Positions 15,580 through 23,887 of a stretch of 64,000 nt of DNA are shown here, in pieces (positions within the stretch are counted from its first letter, which is position 1; each line of letters starts with the position of its first letter). Both the position numbers and the translations under genes were made by a program. The notes beneath the pieces are model-generated. The model saw only the letters and a program-made list of their open reading frames with translations, was not told where the DNA came from and searched no databases. The stretch comes from an uncultured Prevotellaceae bacterium (GTDB lineage Bacteria; Bacteroidota; Bacteroidia; Bacteroidales; Bacteroidaceae). The stretch lies in the NCBI GenBank assembly GCA_946410305.1, contig CAMJZV010000018.1, forward strand, positions 1-64,000, written 5' to 3'.

Positions 15580-17499
15580 TTACTTAACCTCCTCGAAGTC
15601 AGCATCCTGGATGTTGTCATCCTTAGGAGCACCCTGCTGCTGTCCGCCAGCCTGCTGACCGCCATTAAACTGGTCGGCACCTGGCTGTGCACCCTGAGCG
15701 CCCTGGTACATCTGCTGTGAAGCAGTCTGCCAAGCGGTGTTGAGGGCTGCGATGGCAGTGTCGATAGCGGCGACGTCGCCAGCCTTGTGGGCATCCTTCA
15801 GCTGCTGGAGGGCATTCTCGATGGCGGGCTTGTGCTCTGCAGGAATCTTGTCGCCGATCTCCTTCAGCTGGTTCTCAGTCTGGAAGATCATAGAGTCTGC
15901 CTGGTTGAGCTTGTCAACGCGCTCACGCTCCTTCTTATCGTTCTCGGCATTCTGCTCAGCCTCGGCCTTCATGCGGTTGATCTCGTCCTGTGACAGACCA
16001 GAAGAGGCCTCGATGCGGATGGCCTGCTCCTTACCTGTAGCCTTATCCTTGGCAGAAACCTTCAGGATACCGTTGGCATCGATATCGAAGGTTACCTCAA
16101 TCTGAGGAACACCACGACGGGCGGGAGCGATGCCTGTGAGGTTGAACTGACCGATAGACTTGTTCTGTGAAGCCATAGGACGCTCACCCTGCAGGACGTG
16201 GATGGTTACCTCTGTCTGATTGTCAGCAGCGGTAGAGAAGGTCTCGCTCTTCTTGCAAGGAATGGTTGTGTTGGCCTCGATGAGCTTGGTCATGACACCA
16301 CCCATGGTCTCGATACCCAGTGTCAGAGGAGTAACGTCGAGCAGTACGATGTCGCCTACGCCGCCTTCCTTGTTCAGGATAGCACCCTGAATTGAAGCAC
16401 CTACAGCAACAACCTCGTCAGGATTTACACCCTTTGAAGGTTCCTTGCCAAAGTAGTTCTTAACCAGAGTCTGAACAGCAGGGATACGGCTTGAACCACC
16501 TACCAGGATGACCTCGTCGATATCAGAGGTGTTCAGCTTAGCGTCAGCCATAGCCTTCTGACAAGGAGCCAGACAAGCCTGGATGAGGTCGTGAGCCAGC
16601 TGCTCGAACTTAGCACGTGTCAGCGTCTTCACCAAGTGCTTGGGAACGCCGCCTACAGGCATGATGTAAGGCAGGTTAATCTCGGTAGAGGTGCTTGAAG
16701 ACAGCTCGATCTTGGCCTTCTCGGCAGCCTCCTTCAGACGCTGCATAGCCATAGGATCGCTCTTCAGGTCGGCACCCTCGTCGTTCTTGAACTCCTGAAC
16801 GAGCCAGTCGATGATAACCTGATCGAAGTCATCACCACCCAGGTGGGTATCACCATTGGTAGAGAGTACCTCGAACACACCACCGCCGAACTCGAGGATA
16901 GAGATATCGAACGTACCACCACCGAGGTCGAAGACGGCAATCTTCATATCCTTGTTGGCCTTGTCAACACCATATGCCAAAGCGGCAGCTGTAGGCTCGT
17001 TGACGATACGCTTCACCTCGAGACCAGCAATCTGACCAGCCTCCTTGGTAGCCTGACGCTGTGAGTCAGAGAAGTAGGCAGGAACGGTGATCACAGCCTC
17101 TGTGACCTCCTGTCCGAGGTAGTCCTCGGCGGTCTTCTTCATCTTCTGCAGCACCATGGCGCTGATCTCCTGCGGAGTGTACTTGCGGCCATTGATGTCT
17201 ACACGGGGATAGCCACCCTCATTCACTACTGAATAAGGTACGCGAGAAATCTCTTTCTCTGTCTGCTGCCAGTTCTCACCCATGAAACGCTTGATAGAGT
17301 AAACGGTGTTCTTGGGGTTGGTGATAGCCTGACGCTTGGCAGGGTCACCGATCTTACGCTCACCATTTTCCACGAAACCAACGACAGAAGGTGTTGTACG
17401 CTTGCCTTCGCTGTTGGCGATTACTACTGGCTCGTTACCCTCGAATACGGCAACGCAGCTGTTGGTAGTTCCTAAGTCAATTCCAATAATCTTTCCCAT
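15580..17499 (-). CDS. dnaK: Chaperone DnaK (Hsp70)
   Basis: 639 aa from the ATG at 17499 ([20 protein letters not shown]). Hsp70 ATPase signatures are [26 protein letters not shown] and [14 protein letters not shown]. The substrate-binding domain follows ([17 protein letters not shown]), then the lid and a Gly/Gln-rich tail ending DADFEEVK, close to the bacterial EEVD-like end. It folds and protects cytosolic proteins with DnaJ and GrpE, neither of which is in the window, as is common in Bacteroidetes where dnaK stands alone. Convergent with the helicase gene across a shared terminator. Confidence 0.98.
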   Translation of the reverse strand: MGKIIGIDLGTTNSCVAVFEGNEPVVIANSEGKRTTPSVVGFVENGERKIGDPAKRQAITNPKNTVYSIKRFMGENWQQTEKEISRVPYSVVNEGGYPRVDINGRKYTPQEISAMVLQKMKKTAEDYLGQEVTEAVITVPAYFSDSQRQATKEAGQIAGLEVKRIVNEPTAAALAYGVDKANKDMKIAVFDLGGGTFDISILEFGGGVFEVLSTNGDTHLGGDDFDQVIIDWLVQEFKNDEGADLKSDPMAMQRLKEAAEKAKIELSSSTSTEINLPYIMPVGGVPKHLVKTLTRAKFEQLAHDLIQACLAPCQKAMADAKLNTSDIDEVILVGGSSRIPAVQTLVKNYFGKEPSKGVNPDEVVAVGASIQGAILNKEGGVGDIVLLDVTPLTLGIETMGGVMTKLIEANTTIPCKKSETFSTAADNQTEVTIHVLQGERPMASQNKSIGQFNLTGIAPARRGVPQIEVTFDIDANGILKVSAKDKATGKEQAIRIEASSGLSQDEINRMKAEAEQNAENDKKERERVDKLNQADSMIFQTENQLKEIGDKIPAEHKPAIENALQQLKDAHKAGDVAAIDTAIAALNTAWQTASQQMYQGAQGAQPGADQFNGGQQAGGQQQGAPKDDNIQDADFEEVK

Positions 17500-17623
17500 A
17501 ATAGTATATTTTTTAATTGTTAATATGCATGATTTGTCAGTAGGGAGATAGCAAAGCGTATGCCAAAACAAATTTTTTTCAATATTATGGTGACATTTTG
17601 GCACAAGTATCAAATATTTTTCC

Positions 17624-17631
17624 TATCTTTG
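17624..17631 (+). promoter_or_regulatory. -7 box for the 17665 gene
   Basis: TATCTTTG followed by CACC, 33 bases before the ATG. A TTTG lies further upstream at 17597, slightly more distant than usual. Confidence 0.6.
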
Positions 17632-17664
17632 CACCATTAATCGTAGAACTATAGGTACGTGATC

Positions 17665-19095
17665 ATGAAAAAATTACTATTGATAGCTGGAATGGCTTTT
17701 GTCATGTCGACAGTAATGGCACAAGACAATCCTTATATTGTAAAGACGAAAGGCGTAAAGAGGGAAGCAGCGGAAAGATCTCACCAGGACACTGACGAGA
17801 CGGAGCCTACTGACTTCATGGGCAAGAACTTCCGTTACTACAGCATGTGCGACTGGAAGGTGGGCATGCGCTTCATGGTGGTTCCTGAGAAGTTTGACCT
17901 GTTGGTCAATACGTTCTATGACGCCGCTACGAAGAAAGAGGTGGGCAATGGCTCGCTGCGCCATTATATTATGGTATATAAGGGCCATGAGATGCTGCCA
18001 AATGGTCGCGTGCACATCAATTTCACTTGTGAAGACAATGGCAAGGACTATTACTTCGTACAGCCTTGGGGAACGTTTGAGGACTATTGCTATACGAAGT
18101 CTGGCGTGCCAACGCTGGCCTATCTGGGTGACGTCGACAAGGCTCGTGAGTTGCTGATGAACCAGCCGCTGCTGACACGTACGCAGAATTTCCGTGTGGA
18201 TACGGAATATGACGGTGATGGCTATCGCGATGTCGTCGTCGACAAGAACATGCTGGTGACTGTCAAGGCTATCGGTGTAGGTACCCGTTCCTACCCAGTC
18301 AAGATTATCGTGGAAGACGAGAACGGCAACCAGTTCTACCAGAACGTAGCGATGTCGATGACCAATAGCGGTCTGCGCGAGGAGGGCTTCTCCTATGACG
18401 TGGATACATACAGCTTTGCGGGCTCTTTCGAGTTCCTGGGTGCCAATATGACAGTATCGTCAAATATCCGCGAATACCTGAACAAGACCGTGCATACCAA
18501 GTTTGTCACCAGCATGAGCAGTAAGGGCTCTGGTAAGGTGCGTGATGTGAAGGTGCCACGCTTTACTGGTTTCATCATCGACGAGATTACGCCTGTCAGG
18601 AATTCAAAATACTATACGCTGACCATGCGTGAGACGGATAGCCGCCGTATCTATTATAAGGACGTCGTGTTCAACGAGGACGACATTGCCGGTGGTGCCA
18701 GTGGTGCCCGTGACGACTTCTTCGGCTATCTGTTTGGCATGGGTGAAGGCGAGGCTCGCAATACCAGCAAAGAGACGCGTGCTGCCATCCGTGAGGGTCG
18801 TGTCATCAATGGCATGACCAAGGAAGAGGTAGAGCTGGCTATGGGTGAACCCTTCAAGAAGGTCTTCGATGCTGAGGGTGGCGAGATGTGGATGTATACT
18901 CGTTCGAACGATGTCATCCTCGACGTGTGGTTTGACGAGAAGGGCTATGTCACCAAAGCTAAAGCCCGTAGAGCTAACGACGAACCCGTCAATAAAAAGA
19001 ACAGGGGCAAGCGTTCAGCCAAGAGTATGGCAGGTCGTGGCAGTACTAAACAGAATGGTACGCCATTGGAGCAAATAGCTTCAGGAGAGTTCTAA
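17665..19095 (+). CDS. Exported protein with a C-terminal BamE/SmpA-like domain
   Basis: 476 aa from the ATG at 17665 (a GTG two codons earlier is less likely). Signal peptide MKKLLLIAGMAFVMSTVMA then Q. The large middle part (residues 40-350) has alternating beta-strands and no family I recognise. Residues about 370-440 show INGMTKEEVELAMGEPFK, EMWMYTRS and DVWFDEKGYVTKAKA, the pattern of the SmpA/OmlA (BamE) alpha-beta fold: helix, Gly-x-Pro turn, then Trp/Tyr strand and F-x-x-x-G-x-V strand. The tail is basic. It is monocistronic, ending at a strong terminator. Role unknown; an envelope function is inferred from export and the BamE-like domain. Confidence 0.65.
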   Translation: MKKLLLIAGMAFVMSTVMAQDNPYIVKTKGVKREAAERSHQDTDETEPTDFMGKNFRYYSMCDWKVGMRFMVVPEKFDLLVNTFYDAATKKEVGNGSLRHYIMVYKGHEMLPNGRVHINFTCEDNGKDYYFVQPWGTFEDYCYTKSGVPTLAYLGDVDKARELLMNQPLLTRTQNFRVDTEYDGDGYRDVVVDKNMLVTVKAIGVGTRSYPVKIIVEDENGNQFYQNVAMSMTNSGLREEGFSYDVDTYSFAGSFEFLGANMTVSSNIREYLNKTVHTKFVTSMSSKGSGKVRDVKVPRFTGFIIDEITPVRNSKYYTLTMRETDSRRIYYKDVVFNEDDIAGGASGARDDFFGYLFGMGEGEARNTSKETRAAIREGRVINGMTKEEVELAMGEPFKKVFDAEGGEMWMYTRSNDVILDVWFDEKGYVTKAKARRANDEPVNKKNRGKRSAKSMAGRGSTKQNGTPLEQIASGEF

Positions 19096-19115
19096 ACAGA
19101 CTCGCAATATACAGA

Positions 19116-19145
19116 AAAGCGCCCCGATTGTTGTCAGGGCGCTTT
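19116..19145. terminator. Bidirectional terminator between the BamE-like gene and recA
   Basis: AAAGCGCCC ... GGGCGCTTT with an 11-12 base loop, flanked by A and T runs. Confidence 0.75.
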
Positions 19146-19168
19146 CTTTGTATGTTGTCGTAGGGGTG

Positions 19169-20197
19169 TTATGCCTTGTCGCTAATAGCTTGCATAATCT
19201 TGGCTTCCAACTCTTCGCAGAGCTCGGGGTTGTCCTTCAGCAGAGCCTTCACAGCGTCGCGTCCCTGAGCCAACTTCGACTCACCATACGAGAACCATGA
19301 GCCACTCTTCTTGATAATCTCGTGTTCTACAGCCAGGTCGACAATCTCGCCAACCTTCGAGATGCCTTCGCCGAAGGTAATCTCAAATTCTGCCTTGCGG
19401 AAGGGAGGAGCCACCTTGTTCTTCACCACCTTGACACGTACCTGGTTGCCAATGATGTTGTCCCCATCCTTGATGGCTGTCACCTTGCGGATGTCCAGAC
19501 GGACAGAGGCATAGAACTTCAGAGCGTTACCACCCGTGGTGGTCTCGGGGTTGCCAAACATGACACCAATCTTCTCGCGCAGCTGGTTGATGAAGATACA
19601 GGTGGTATTGGTCTTGGCGATGGTTCCTGTCAGCTTGCGCAGTGCCTGTGACATCAGACGGGCGTGCAGACCAACGGCAGAGTCACCCATGTCGCCCTCA
19701 ATCTCCTTCTTGGGAGTCAGGGCTGCGACAGAGTCGACAACCAGTATGTCGATGGCTGAAGAACGAATCAGCTGGTCGGCAATTTCCAGAGCCTGCTCAC
19801 CATTGTCGGGCTGAGAGATGTAGAGGTTGTCAATGTCTACACCCAGCTTCTCAGCATAGAAGCGGTCGAAGGCGTGCTCTGCATCGATGAAGGCTGCAAT
19901 GCCGCCATTCTTCTGGCATTCGGCAATGGCATGGATGGCCAATGTCGTCTTACCTGATGACTCAGGGCCATAGATCTCAATGATGCGTCCCTTGGGGTAG
20001 CCACCAACGCCCAGTGCAGCGTTCAGACCTATCGAACCAGTGGGGATGACCTCTACGTTTTCTATCTTCTCGTCGCCCATCTTCATGATGCTGCCCTTGC
20101 CGAAGTCCTTCTCAATCTTCTGCATGGCAGCCATCAGGGCTTTCATCTTCTCCTGTTGGGGAGTCAGCTGCTCTTTGTTTTCTTCTTTCTTTGCCAT
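19169..20197 (-). CDS. recA: Recombinase RecA
   Basis: 342 aa from the ATG at 20197 ([20 protein letters not shown]). Walker A is [13 protein letters not shown], Walker B ends [11 protein letters not shown], and the L1/L2 DNA-binding loops lie around [10 protein letters not shown] and [19 protein letters not shown]. It catalyses strand exchange and LexA-type cleavage on single-stranded DNA. A longer frame upstream (to 20251) runs through a GGGGCAAG repeat and is not part of the protein. The gene behind it (toward 20267) is a four-helix-bundle gene bracketed by repeats, which separates recA from its likely ancestral neighbour. Confidence 0.98.
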   Translation of the reverse strand: MAKKEENKEQLTPQQEKMKALMAAMQKIEKDFGKGSIMKMGDEKIENVEVIPTGSIGLNAALGVGGYPKGRIIEIYGPESSGKTTLAIHAIAECQKNGGIAAFIDAEHAFDRFYAEKLGVDIDNLYISQPDNGEQALEIADQLIRSSAIDILVVDSVAALTPKKEIEGDMGDSAVGLHARLMSQALRKLTGTIAKTNTTCIFINQLREKIGVMFGNPETTTGGNALKFYASVRLDIRKVTAIKDGDNIIGNQVRVKVVKNKVAPPFRKAEFEITFGEGISKVGEIVDLAVEHEIIKKSGSWFSYGESKLAQGRDAVKALLKDNPELCEELEAKIMQAISDKA

Positions 20198-20211
20198 TGT
20201 TATGTCTTTTG

Positions 20212-20236
20212 AGGGGCAAGGGGCAAGGTGCAAGAG
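20212..20236 (+). repeat. Repeat A1 (GGGGCAAG family)
   Basis: Three tandem 8-base units of the type GGGGCAAG / GGTGCAAG ending AGAG, immediately upstream of the recA start. It is the inverted partner of A2 at 20684-20715; the pair encloses the four-helix-bundle gene. Confidence 0.75.
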
Positions 20237-20266
20237 GTTAGTCTTGGCCAATATACCTTTCCCTGC

Positions 20267-20656
20267 CTAATTGTTATTGATTTGGTTTATTCCTTTTTTT
20301 TCTTCTAAAGATTTCTTCAATCCAGCCAATAATCGTGATATATCAGTGGCCTTTTCTTCATTCATTTTTAGTTCGTTGTCTGAAATGTAAGCAAGCATAT
20401 GGGCAATTTCAATTTGACACATTGTTTCTGTCAATGAGCCGTTCGCAATCTCAAGGAAATGAATTCTTTCTTTAATGGATTTTCTACCCATTCCTTCTGC
20501 AATGTTAGATGGAATAGAAATGACTGCTCTTCTTATCTGGTCTGTCAAGCAATGTCTCTCGCCAGACGGGAATTTATTTGTAAGCGCATATATCTCTTTT
20601 ACAAATATAAGCGCATGTTGATAAACCAATAGCTTCCGATAAAAAAAGTCGTTCAT
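20267..20656 (-). CDS. Four helix bundle protein (23S rRNA intervening-sequence protein family)
   Basis: 129 aa. The family pattern is clear: YRKLLVYQHALIFVKEIYAL, FPSGERHCLTDQIRRAVISI, PSNIAEGMGRKS, then FLEIANGSLTETMCQIEIAH and a last helix. Members fold as a four-helix bundle and pentamerise; they occur inside 23S rRNA intervening sequences and as accessory proteins (avd) in diversity-generating retroelements, but also as solitary genes of unknown role like this one. It lies between inverted copies of the GGGGCAAG repeat, which suggests it moved here as a unit. It separates recA and the saccharopine dehydrogenase-family gene. Confidence 0.88.
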   Translation of the reverse strand: MNDFFYRKLLVYQHALIFVKEIYALTNKFPSGERHCLTDQIRRAVISIPSNIAEGMGRKSIKERIHFLEIANGSLTETMCQIEIAHMLAYISDNELKMNEEKATDISRLLAGLKKSLEEKKGINQINNN

Positions 20657-20683
20657 ATGAGTTTAGTGCGTGTCGTTTCTATT

Positions 20684-20715
20684 CTCTTGCTCCTTGCTCC
20701 ATGCTCCTTGCCCCT
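20684..20715 (-). repeat. Repeat A2 (GGGGCAAG family, inverted to A1)
   Basis: Reads CTCTTGCTCCTTGC and further 8-base units ending CTTGCCCC on the plus strand, the reverse complement of the A1 type. It abuts the stop codon of the 20717-21955 gene. Confidence 0.75.
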
Positions 20716-20716
20716 A

Positions 20717-21955
20717 TTAGAGCTCGAGGTCTCCGTCATGAATCTCATGCCAGGGAAGACCTTGCTTGTTGAGCTGCTCCATGAATGGATCGGGGTCGAA
20801 CTCCTCGACGTTGTGAACACCAGGCTTCTTCCACAGACCCTTGCAGAACATCATGGCGCCAATCATGGCTGGTACACCAGTGGTGTAGGAGACGCCCTGC
20901 ATGCCCGTCTCCTCGTAGGCAGCACGGTGAGAGCAGTTGTTATAGACATAATAGGTGTGCTCCTTGCCATCGTTGCCAATACCACGGATGCGGCAGCCGA
21001 TAGAGGTCTGGCCTTCGTAGTTCTCGCCCAGATCCTGTGGGTTAGGCAGCACGGCCTTCAGGAACTGCAGAGGAACAATCTTGACCTTTGCTACGCCACT
21101 GCCATCAGCTAGCGGAGCCTCGTACTCCACCTCGTCGATACGGCTCATGCCGATATTCTGGATCACTTCGAGGTGCTTCAGATACTGCTGACCGAAGGTC
21201 ATCCAGAAGCGGGCACGCTTGATGGTGGGGTAGTTGATGACCAACGACTCAATCTCCTCATGGTGCAACAGATAGCTGTCGCGAGGACCGATGTTGGGGT
21301 AGGTGAGGTCTTTATGAATCTCCAGTGGCTCTGTCTCTACCCACTTGCCGTTCTCCCAATAGAGTCCCTTCTGGGTAATCTCGCGGATATTGATTTCTGG
21401 GTTGAAGTTGGTGGCGAAAGCCTTGTGGTGGTCGCCAGCGTTGCAGTCGACGATGTCCAAGTACTGAATTTCCTTGAAGTGGTGCTTGGCAGCGTAGGCC
21501 GTATAGATAGAGGTTACACCTGGGTCGAAGCCACAGCCGAGGATGGCTGTGAGGCCAGCCTGCTCGAAGCGCTCACGATAGGCCCACTGCCAAGAGTACT
21601 CGAAGTGAGCCTCGTCCTTGGGTTCGTAGTTGGCGGTATCGAGATAGCTGCAGCCGCATGCCAGACAAGCATCCATGATGGTCAGGTCCTGATAGGGCAG
21701 GGCCAGGTTGATGACCAGCTCGGGCTTGTAGTCGTTGAACAAAGCCTTCAGCTGCTCTACGTCGTCAGCATCCACCTGGGCAGTCTTGATGTCCAGCTTA
21801 TAGCCTGCCTTATGGATGTCCTCTACGATCTTGTCGCACTTTGCCTTACGACGCGATGCTATCATAAACTCAGTAAACACGTCAGCATTTTGAGCAATCT
21901 TGAATGCTGCCACTGTTGCGACGCCACCAGCGCCAATCATTAATACTCTTGCCAT
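20717..21955 (-). CDS. Saccharopine dehydrogenase family protein, probably carboxynorspermidine dehydrogenase/synthase
   Basis: 412 aa. The N-terminal Rossmann fold shows MARVLMIGAGGVATVAAFK, followed by FTEFMIASRRKAKCDKIVED; further motifs are ELVINLALPYQDLTIMDACL, YLDTANYEP and AILGCGFDPGVTSIYTAYA. This subgroup reduces the Schiff base of aspartate semialdehyde with a diamine to carboxynorspermidine or carboxyspermidine, the route to spermidine used by many Bacteroidetes; the decarboxylase partner (NspC) is not in the window. Saccharopine metabolism is less likely. Both gene ends touch GGGGCAAG repeats (A2 at the stop, A3 just before the start). Confidence 0.82.
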   Translation of the reverse strand: MARVLMIGAGGVATVAAFKIAQNADVFTEFMIASRRKAKCDKIVEDIHKAGYKLDIKTAQVDADDVEQLKALFNDYKPELVINLALPYQDLTIMDACLACGCSYLDTANYEPKDEAHFEYSWQWAYRERFEQAGLTAILGCGFDPGVTSIYTAYAAKHHFKEIQYLDIVDCNAGDHHKAFATNFNPEINIREITQKGLYWENGKWVETEPLEIHKDLTYPNIGPRDSYLLHHEEIESLVINYPTIKRARFWMTFGQQYLKHLEVIQNIGMSRIDEVEYEAPLADGSGVAKVKIVPLQFLKAVLPNPQDLGENYEGQTSIGCRIRGIGNDGKEHTYYVYNNCSHRAAYEETGMQGVSYTTGVPAMIGAMMFCKGLWKKPGVHNVEEFDPDPFMEQLNKQGLPWHEIHDGDLEL

Positions 21956-21970
21956 TGTCTTTAGTTTTTA

Positions 21971-21994
21971 AGGGGCAAGGGGCAAGGGGCAAGA
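21971..21994 (+). repeat. Repeat A3 (GGGGCAAG family)
   Basis: Three perfect GGGGCAAG units ending AG, 15 bases upstream of the 21955 start codon. With A4 (22045-22076, inverted) it encloses about 50 bases of non-coding sequence. Confidence 0.75.
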
Positions 21995-22036
21995 GATTCC
22001 CCGAAGCCTAATGCAGCCCTTGTTAATATTGTCAAT

Positions 22037-22666
22037 TTACATCTCTCTTGCTCCTTGCTCCATGCCCCTTGCACCTGTCAGCTCTGCTGACTTAATACCC
22101 AATGCTGCCATCAGCGAGTAGCCCAAGATTTCCTGACGGAAATTGCCGTTAGTCATGGGTTGCATGGCGAAGACGGTGATGTGCTTGTCAGGGTCAGCCT
22201 TGCGTAGTGCTTCGCGTACCTTATTATATATACGGTCGCTGTCGGCAACCACCATCAGTCGTTTTACCTCAGCAGCGTTGGCTATGATTTGCAGCGAGTC
22301 GATATAGAGGTCGTCCTTGGTAACCATCTCTTCTACCTGTACACAGCTGATAAGAAACTCGCCAAGTTGTCCGCTGAAAGCCTTTCCGTCAAGGTCGGCA
22401 AACTTGCCAGGCAGGAAATTGTCCATCTGCTGATGTCCCTTGTCGTGAATCAGCACCACCTGAATCGATGTCTGAGAGCTGGTGTCTGAAGGTTGAGGCC
22501 TTAAGCCGCCATCCAGCGCAATACACTCCAGCCATTGGGCCATATCAGCCTGTGGAATACGGCGTCCAAGCATGCGCTCAAAGTTTACTATCAAGTCGAA
22601 AGCAACCTTGTCAACATACTCGGCATCGACCAGTATGACTATCTCACTCCATTTTGTGTTGTTCAT
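22037..22666 (-). CDS. Conserved hypothetical Bacteroidales protein
   Basis: 209 aa from the ATG at 22666 (MNNTKWSEIVILVDAEYVDK); an upstream in-frame start at 22693 lies across the -7 box. Sequence features are an N-terminal strand with VILVDAEYVD, a run LIVNFERMLGRRIP and a C-terminal Rossmann-like stretch KRLMVVADSDRIYNKVREAL followed by HITVFAMQP. This could be a NYN/PIN-like or other alpha-beta fold (Asp near both strands), but I cannot assign it. The last 12-13 residues (GARGMEQGAREM) are encoded by repeat A4, so the original C-terminus has been replaced or extended. Confidence 0.55.
   Translation of the reverse strand: MNNTKWSEIVILVDAEYVDKVAFDLIVNFERMLGRRIPQADMAQWLECIALDGGLRPQPSDTSSQTSIQVVLIHDKGHQQMDNFLPGKFADLDGKAFSGQLGEFLISCVQVEEMVTKDDLYIDSLQIIANAAEVKRLMVVADSDRIYNKVREALRKADPDKHITVFAMQPMTNGNFRQEILGYSLMAALGIKSAELTGARGMEQGAREM
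22045..22076 (-). repeat. Repeat A4 (GGGGCAAG family) forming the 3' end of a coding region
   Basis: CTCTTGCTCCTTGC and further units, inverted relative to A3. It supplies the final codons of the 22037-22666 protein (GARGMEQGAR). Confidence 0.75.
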
Positions 22667-22671
22667 ACGTG

Positions 22672-22679
22672 CAAAGGTA
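22672..22679 (-). promoter_or_regulatory. -7 box for the 22037-22666 gene
   Basis: TACCTTTG then CAC on the minus strand, 6 bases before the ATG, so the message would be nearly leaderless if this start is right. Confidence 0.5.
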
Positions 22680-22737
22680 ATGAAAAAACTCAAAAGGAGA
22701 AAGAATAAAAATATAATTTTTTATAAATCGTTGTGAC

Positions 22738-23883
22738 TTACACCGTAATCTCGCCACTACCATAGCAACGATGGTGATGGGCGTCGTAGACTACGCAGAA
22801 CTGACCAGGTGCCACACCATGAATCGGTTGGGCAGCATGGACCATGTAGCGTCCGTCGCCAAGTGACTCTAGGGTTGCTGGCAGGAACTCTGGGGTGTGA
22901 CGGATTTTCAGCGTGATGTCTGTTGGCGGCAGCTGTCCATTGATGCTGTGGAACGCCATGATGGGGAAGTCCTGCTTGTAGGCCGTCTCTGGGTCGTAGC
23001 CATGAGAGACATAGATGATGTTCTGCAGAATGTCTTTCTTGACAACAAACCAGGGGCCTCCACCCAGTCCCATGCCTTTTCGCTGTCCGATGGTGTGGAA
23101 CCAGTGGCCTTTGTGCTTGCCGATGAGCTTGCCAGTTTCCAGCTCTACGACGTCGCCAGGCAATTCTCCCAGATAGCGACGCAGATAGTCGTTGTAGTTG
23201 ATCTTGCCCAAGAAGCAGATGCCCTGAGAGTCTTTGCGCTTGGCATTGACCAAGTGCTCACGCTCGGCAATCTCGCGCACTTCTTCCTTCATCATGTGAC
23301 CAATAGGAAAGAGCGCCTTCTCCAGTTGCCAGTCGTAGATTTGTGCCAGAAAGTCGGTCTGGTCCTTGACAGGGTCGGGGCTGGTGCAGAGCCACTTTCT
23401 AGGGGCAAGGGGCGAGGAGCAGGGGGCAAGAGATTTGTCTGAGCATAAACTATCCTCTTGCTCCTTGCCCCTTGCTCCTTGCTCCTCAATCTCCGTAGTC
23501 GCATAGTGCCCTGTGGCAATGAGGTCGTAGTCGTGACCTCGCTTCTCGTGGAAGGCGCCGAACTTGATGAGGCGGTTGCACATGACGTCAGGGTTGGGGG
23601 TCAGTCCTGCACGCACCTTATCCATCGTGTACTGCGTCACCTGATCCCAATACTCACGATGGCAGTCGATGACCTCCAACTTGCAGCCATACTTGTGACT
23701 GACGGCTGTAGCCATCTCCAAGTCCTCCTCGGAAGAGCAGTCCCACTCTTCTTCCTCCTCAGGACCTATCTTGATATAGAAACAGTCAGGATGTAAGCCC
23801 CGGTGTGCCAGCTCATAGAGCACTACGCTGGAGTCGACACCACCTGAGAGCAATACTGCGATACGCTTGTCGTTTAGATTCAT
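22738..23883 (-). CDS. mnmA: tRNA-specific 2-thiouridylase MnmA, with in-frame repeat insertion
   Basis: 381 aa from the ATG at 23883 (MNLNDKRIAVLLSGGVDSSV). The PP-loop SGGVDSS, the catalytic cysteines in CNRLIKFG and GICFLGK, and KDQTDFLAQI identify MnmA, which thiolates U34 of Lys, Glu and Gln tRNAs using sulfur relayed from cysteine desulfurase. Between GHYATTE and KWLCTSPDPVKDQ, residues about 133-161 are encoded by an inverted pair of GGGGCAAG repeats (EEQGARGKEQ ... SLAPCSSPLAP). The frame is kept and all active-site residues remain, so the protein is probably functional with an extra surface loop. rsgA lies upstream with a 4-base gap. Confidence 0.95.
   Translation of the reverse strand: MNLNDKRIAVLLSGGVDSSVVLYELAHRGLHPDCFYIKIGPEEEEEWDCSSEEDLEMATAVSHKYGCKLEVIDCHREYWDQVTQYTMDKVRAGLTPNPDVMCNRLIKFGAFHEKRGHDYDLIATGHYATTEIEEQGARGKEQEDSLCSDKSLAPCSSPLAPRKWLCTSPDPVKDQTDFLAQIYDWQLEKALFPIGHMMKEEVREIAEREHLVNAKRKDSQGICFLGKINYNDYLRRYLGELPGDVVELETGKLIGKHKGHWFHTIGQRKGMGLGGGPWFVVKKDILQNIIYVSHGYDPETAYKQDFPIMAFHSINGQLPPTDITLKIRHTPEFLPATLESLGDGRYMVHAAQPIHGVAPGQFCVVYDAHHHRCYGSGEITV
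23401..23432 (+). repeat. Repeat A5 inside mnmA
   Basis: GGGGCAAGG-type units (with GCGAGGAGCAGG variants) ending AGAG. It forms a palindrome with A6 across a 22-base spacer and is translated as part of MnmA. Confidence 0.75.
23455..23486 (-). repeat. Repeat A6 inside mnmA
   Basis: CTCTTGCTCCTTGCCCC and further units, inverted to A5, encoding EEQGARGKEQ on the mnmA strand. Confidence 0.75.
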
Positions 23884-23887
23884 GGGC

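Noticed and set aside
15580..17613. Longer dnaK reading frame beginning at 17613
   Set aside because: The extra 38 residues precede [14 protein letters not shown] and lie in the promoter region; all DnaK proteins start at this motif.
20212..20715. Insertion sequence around the four-helix-bundle gene
   Set aside because: No transposase is encoded and the flanking inverted repeats are short tandem units unlike IS ends; treated as a repeat-bracketed gene instead.
23401..23486. Frameshift or pseudogene in mnmA
   Set aside because: The insertion keeps the frame and all catalytic motifs are present on both sides, so the gene is intact.
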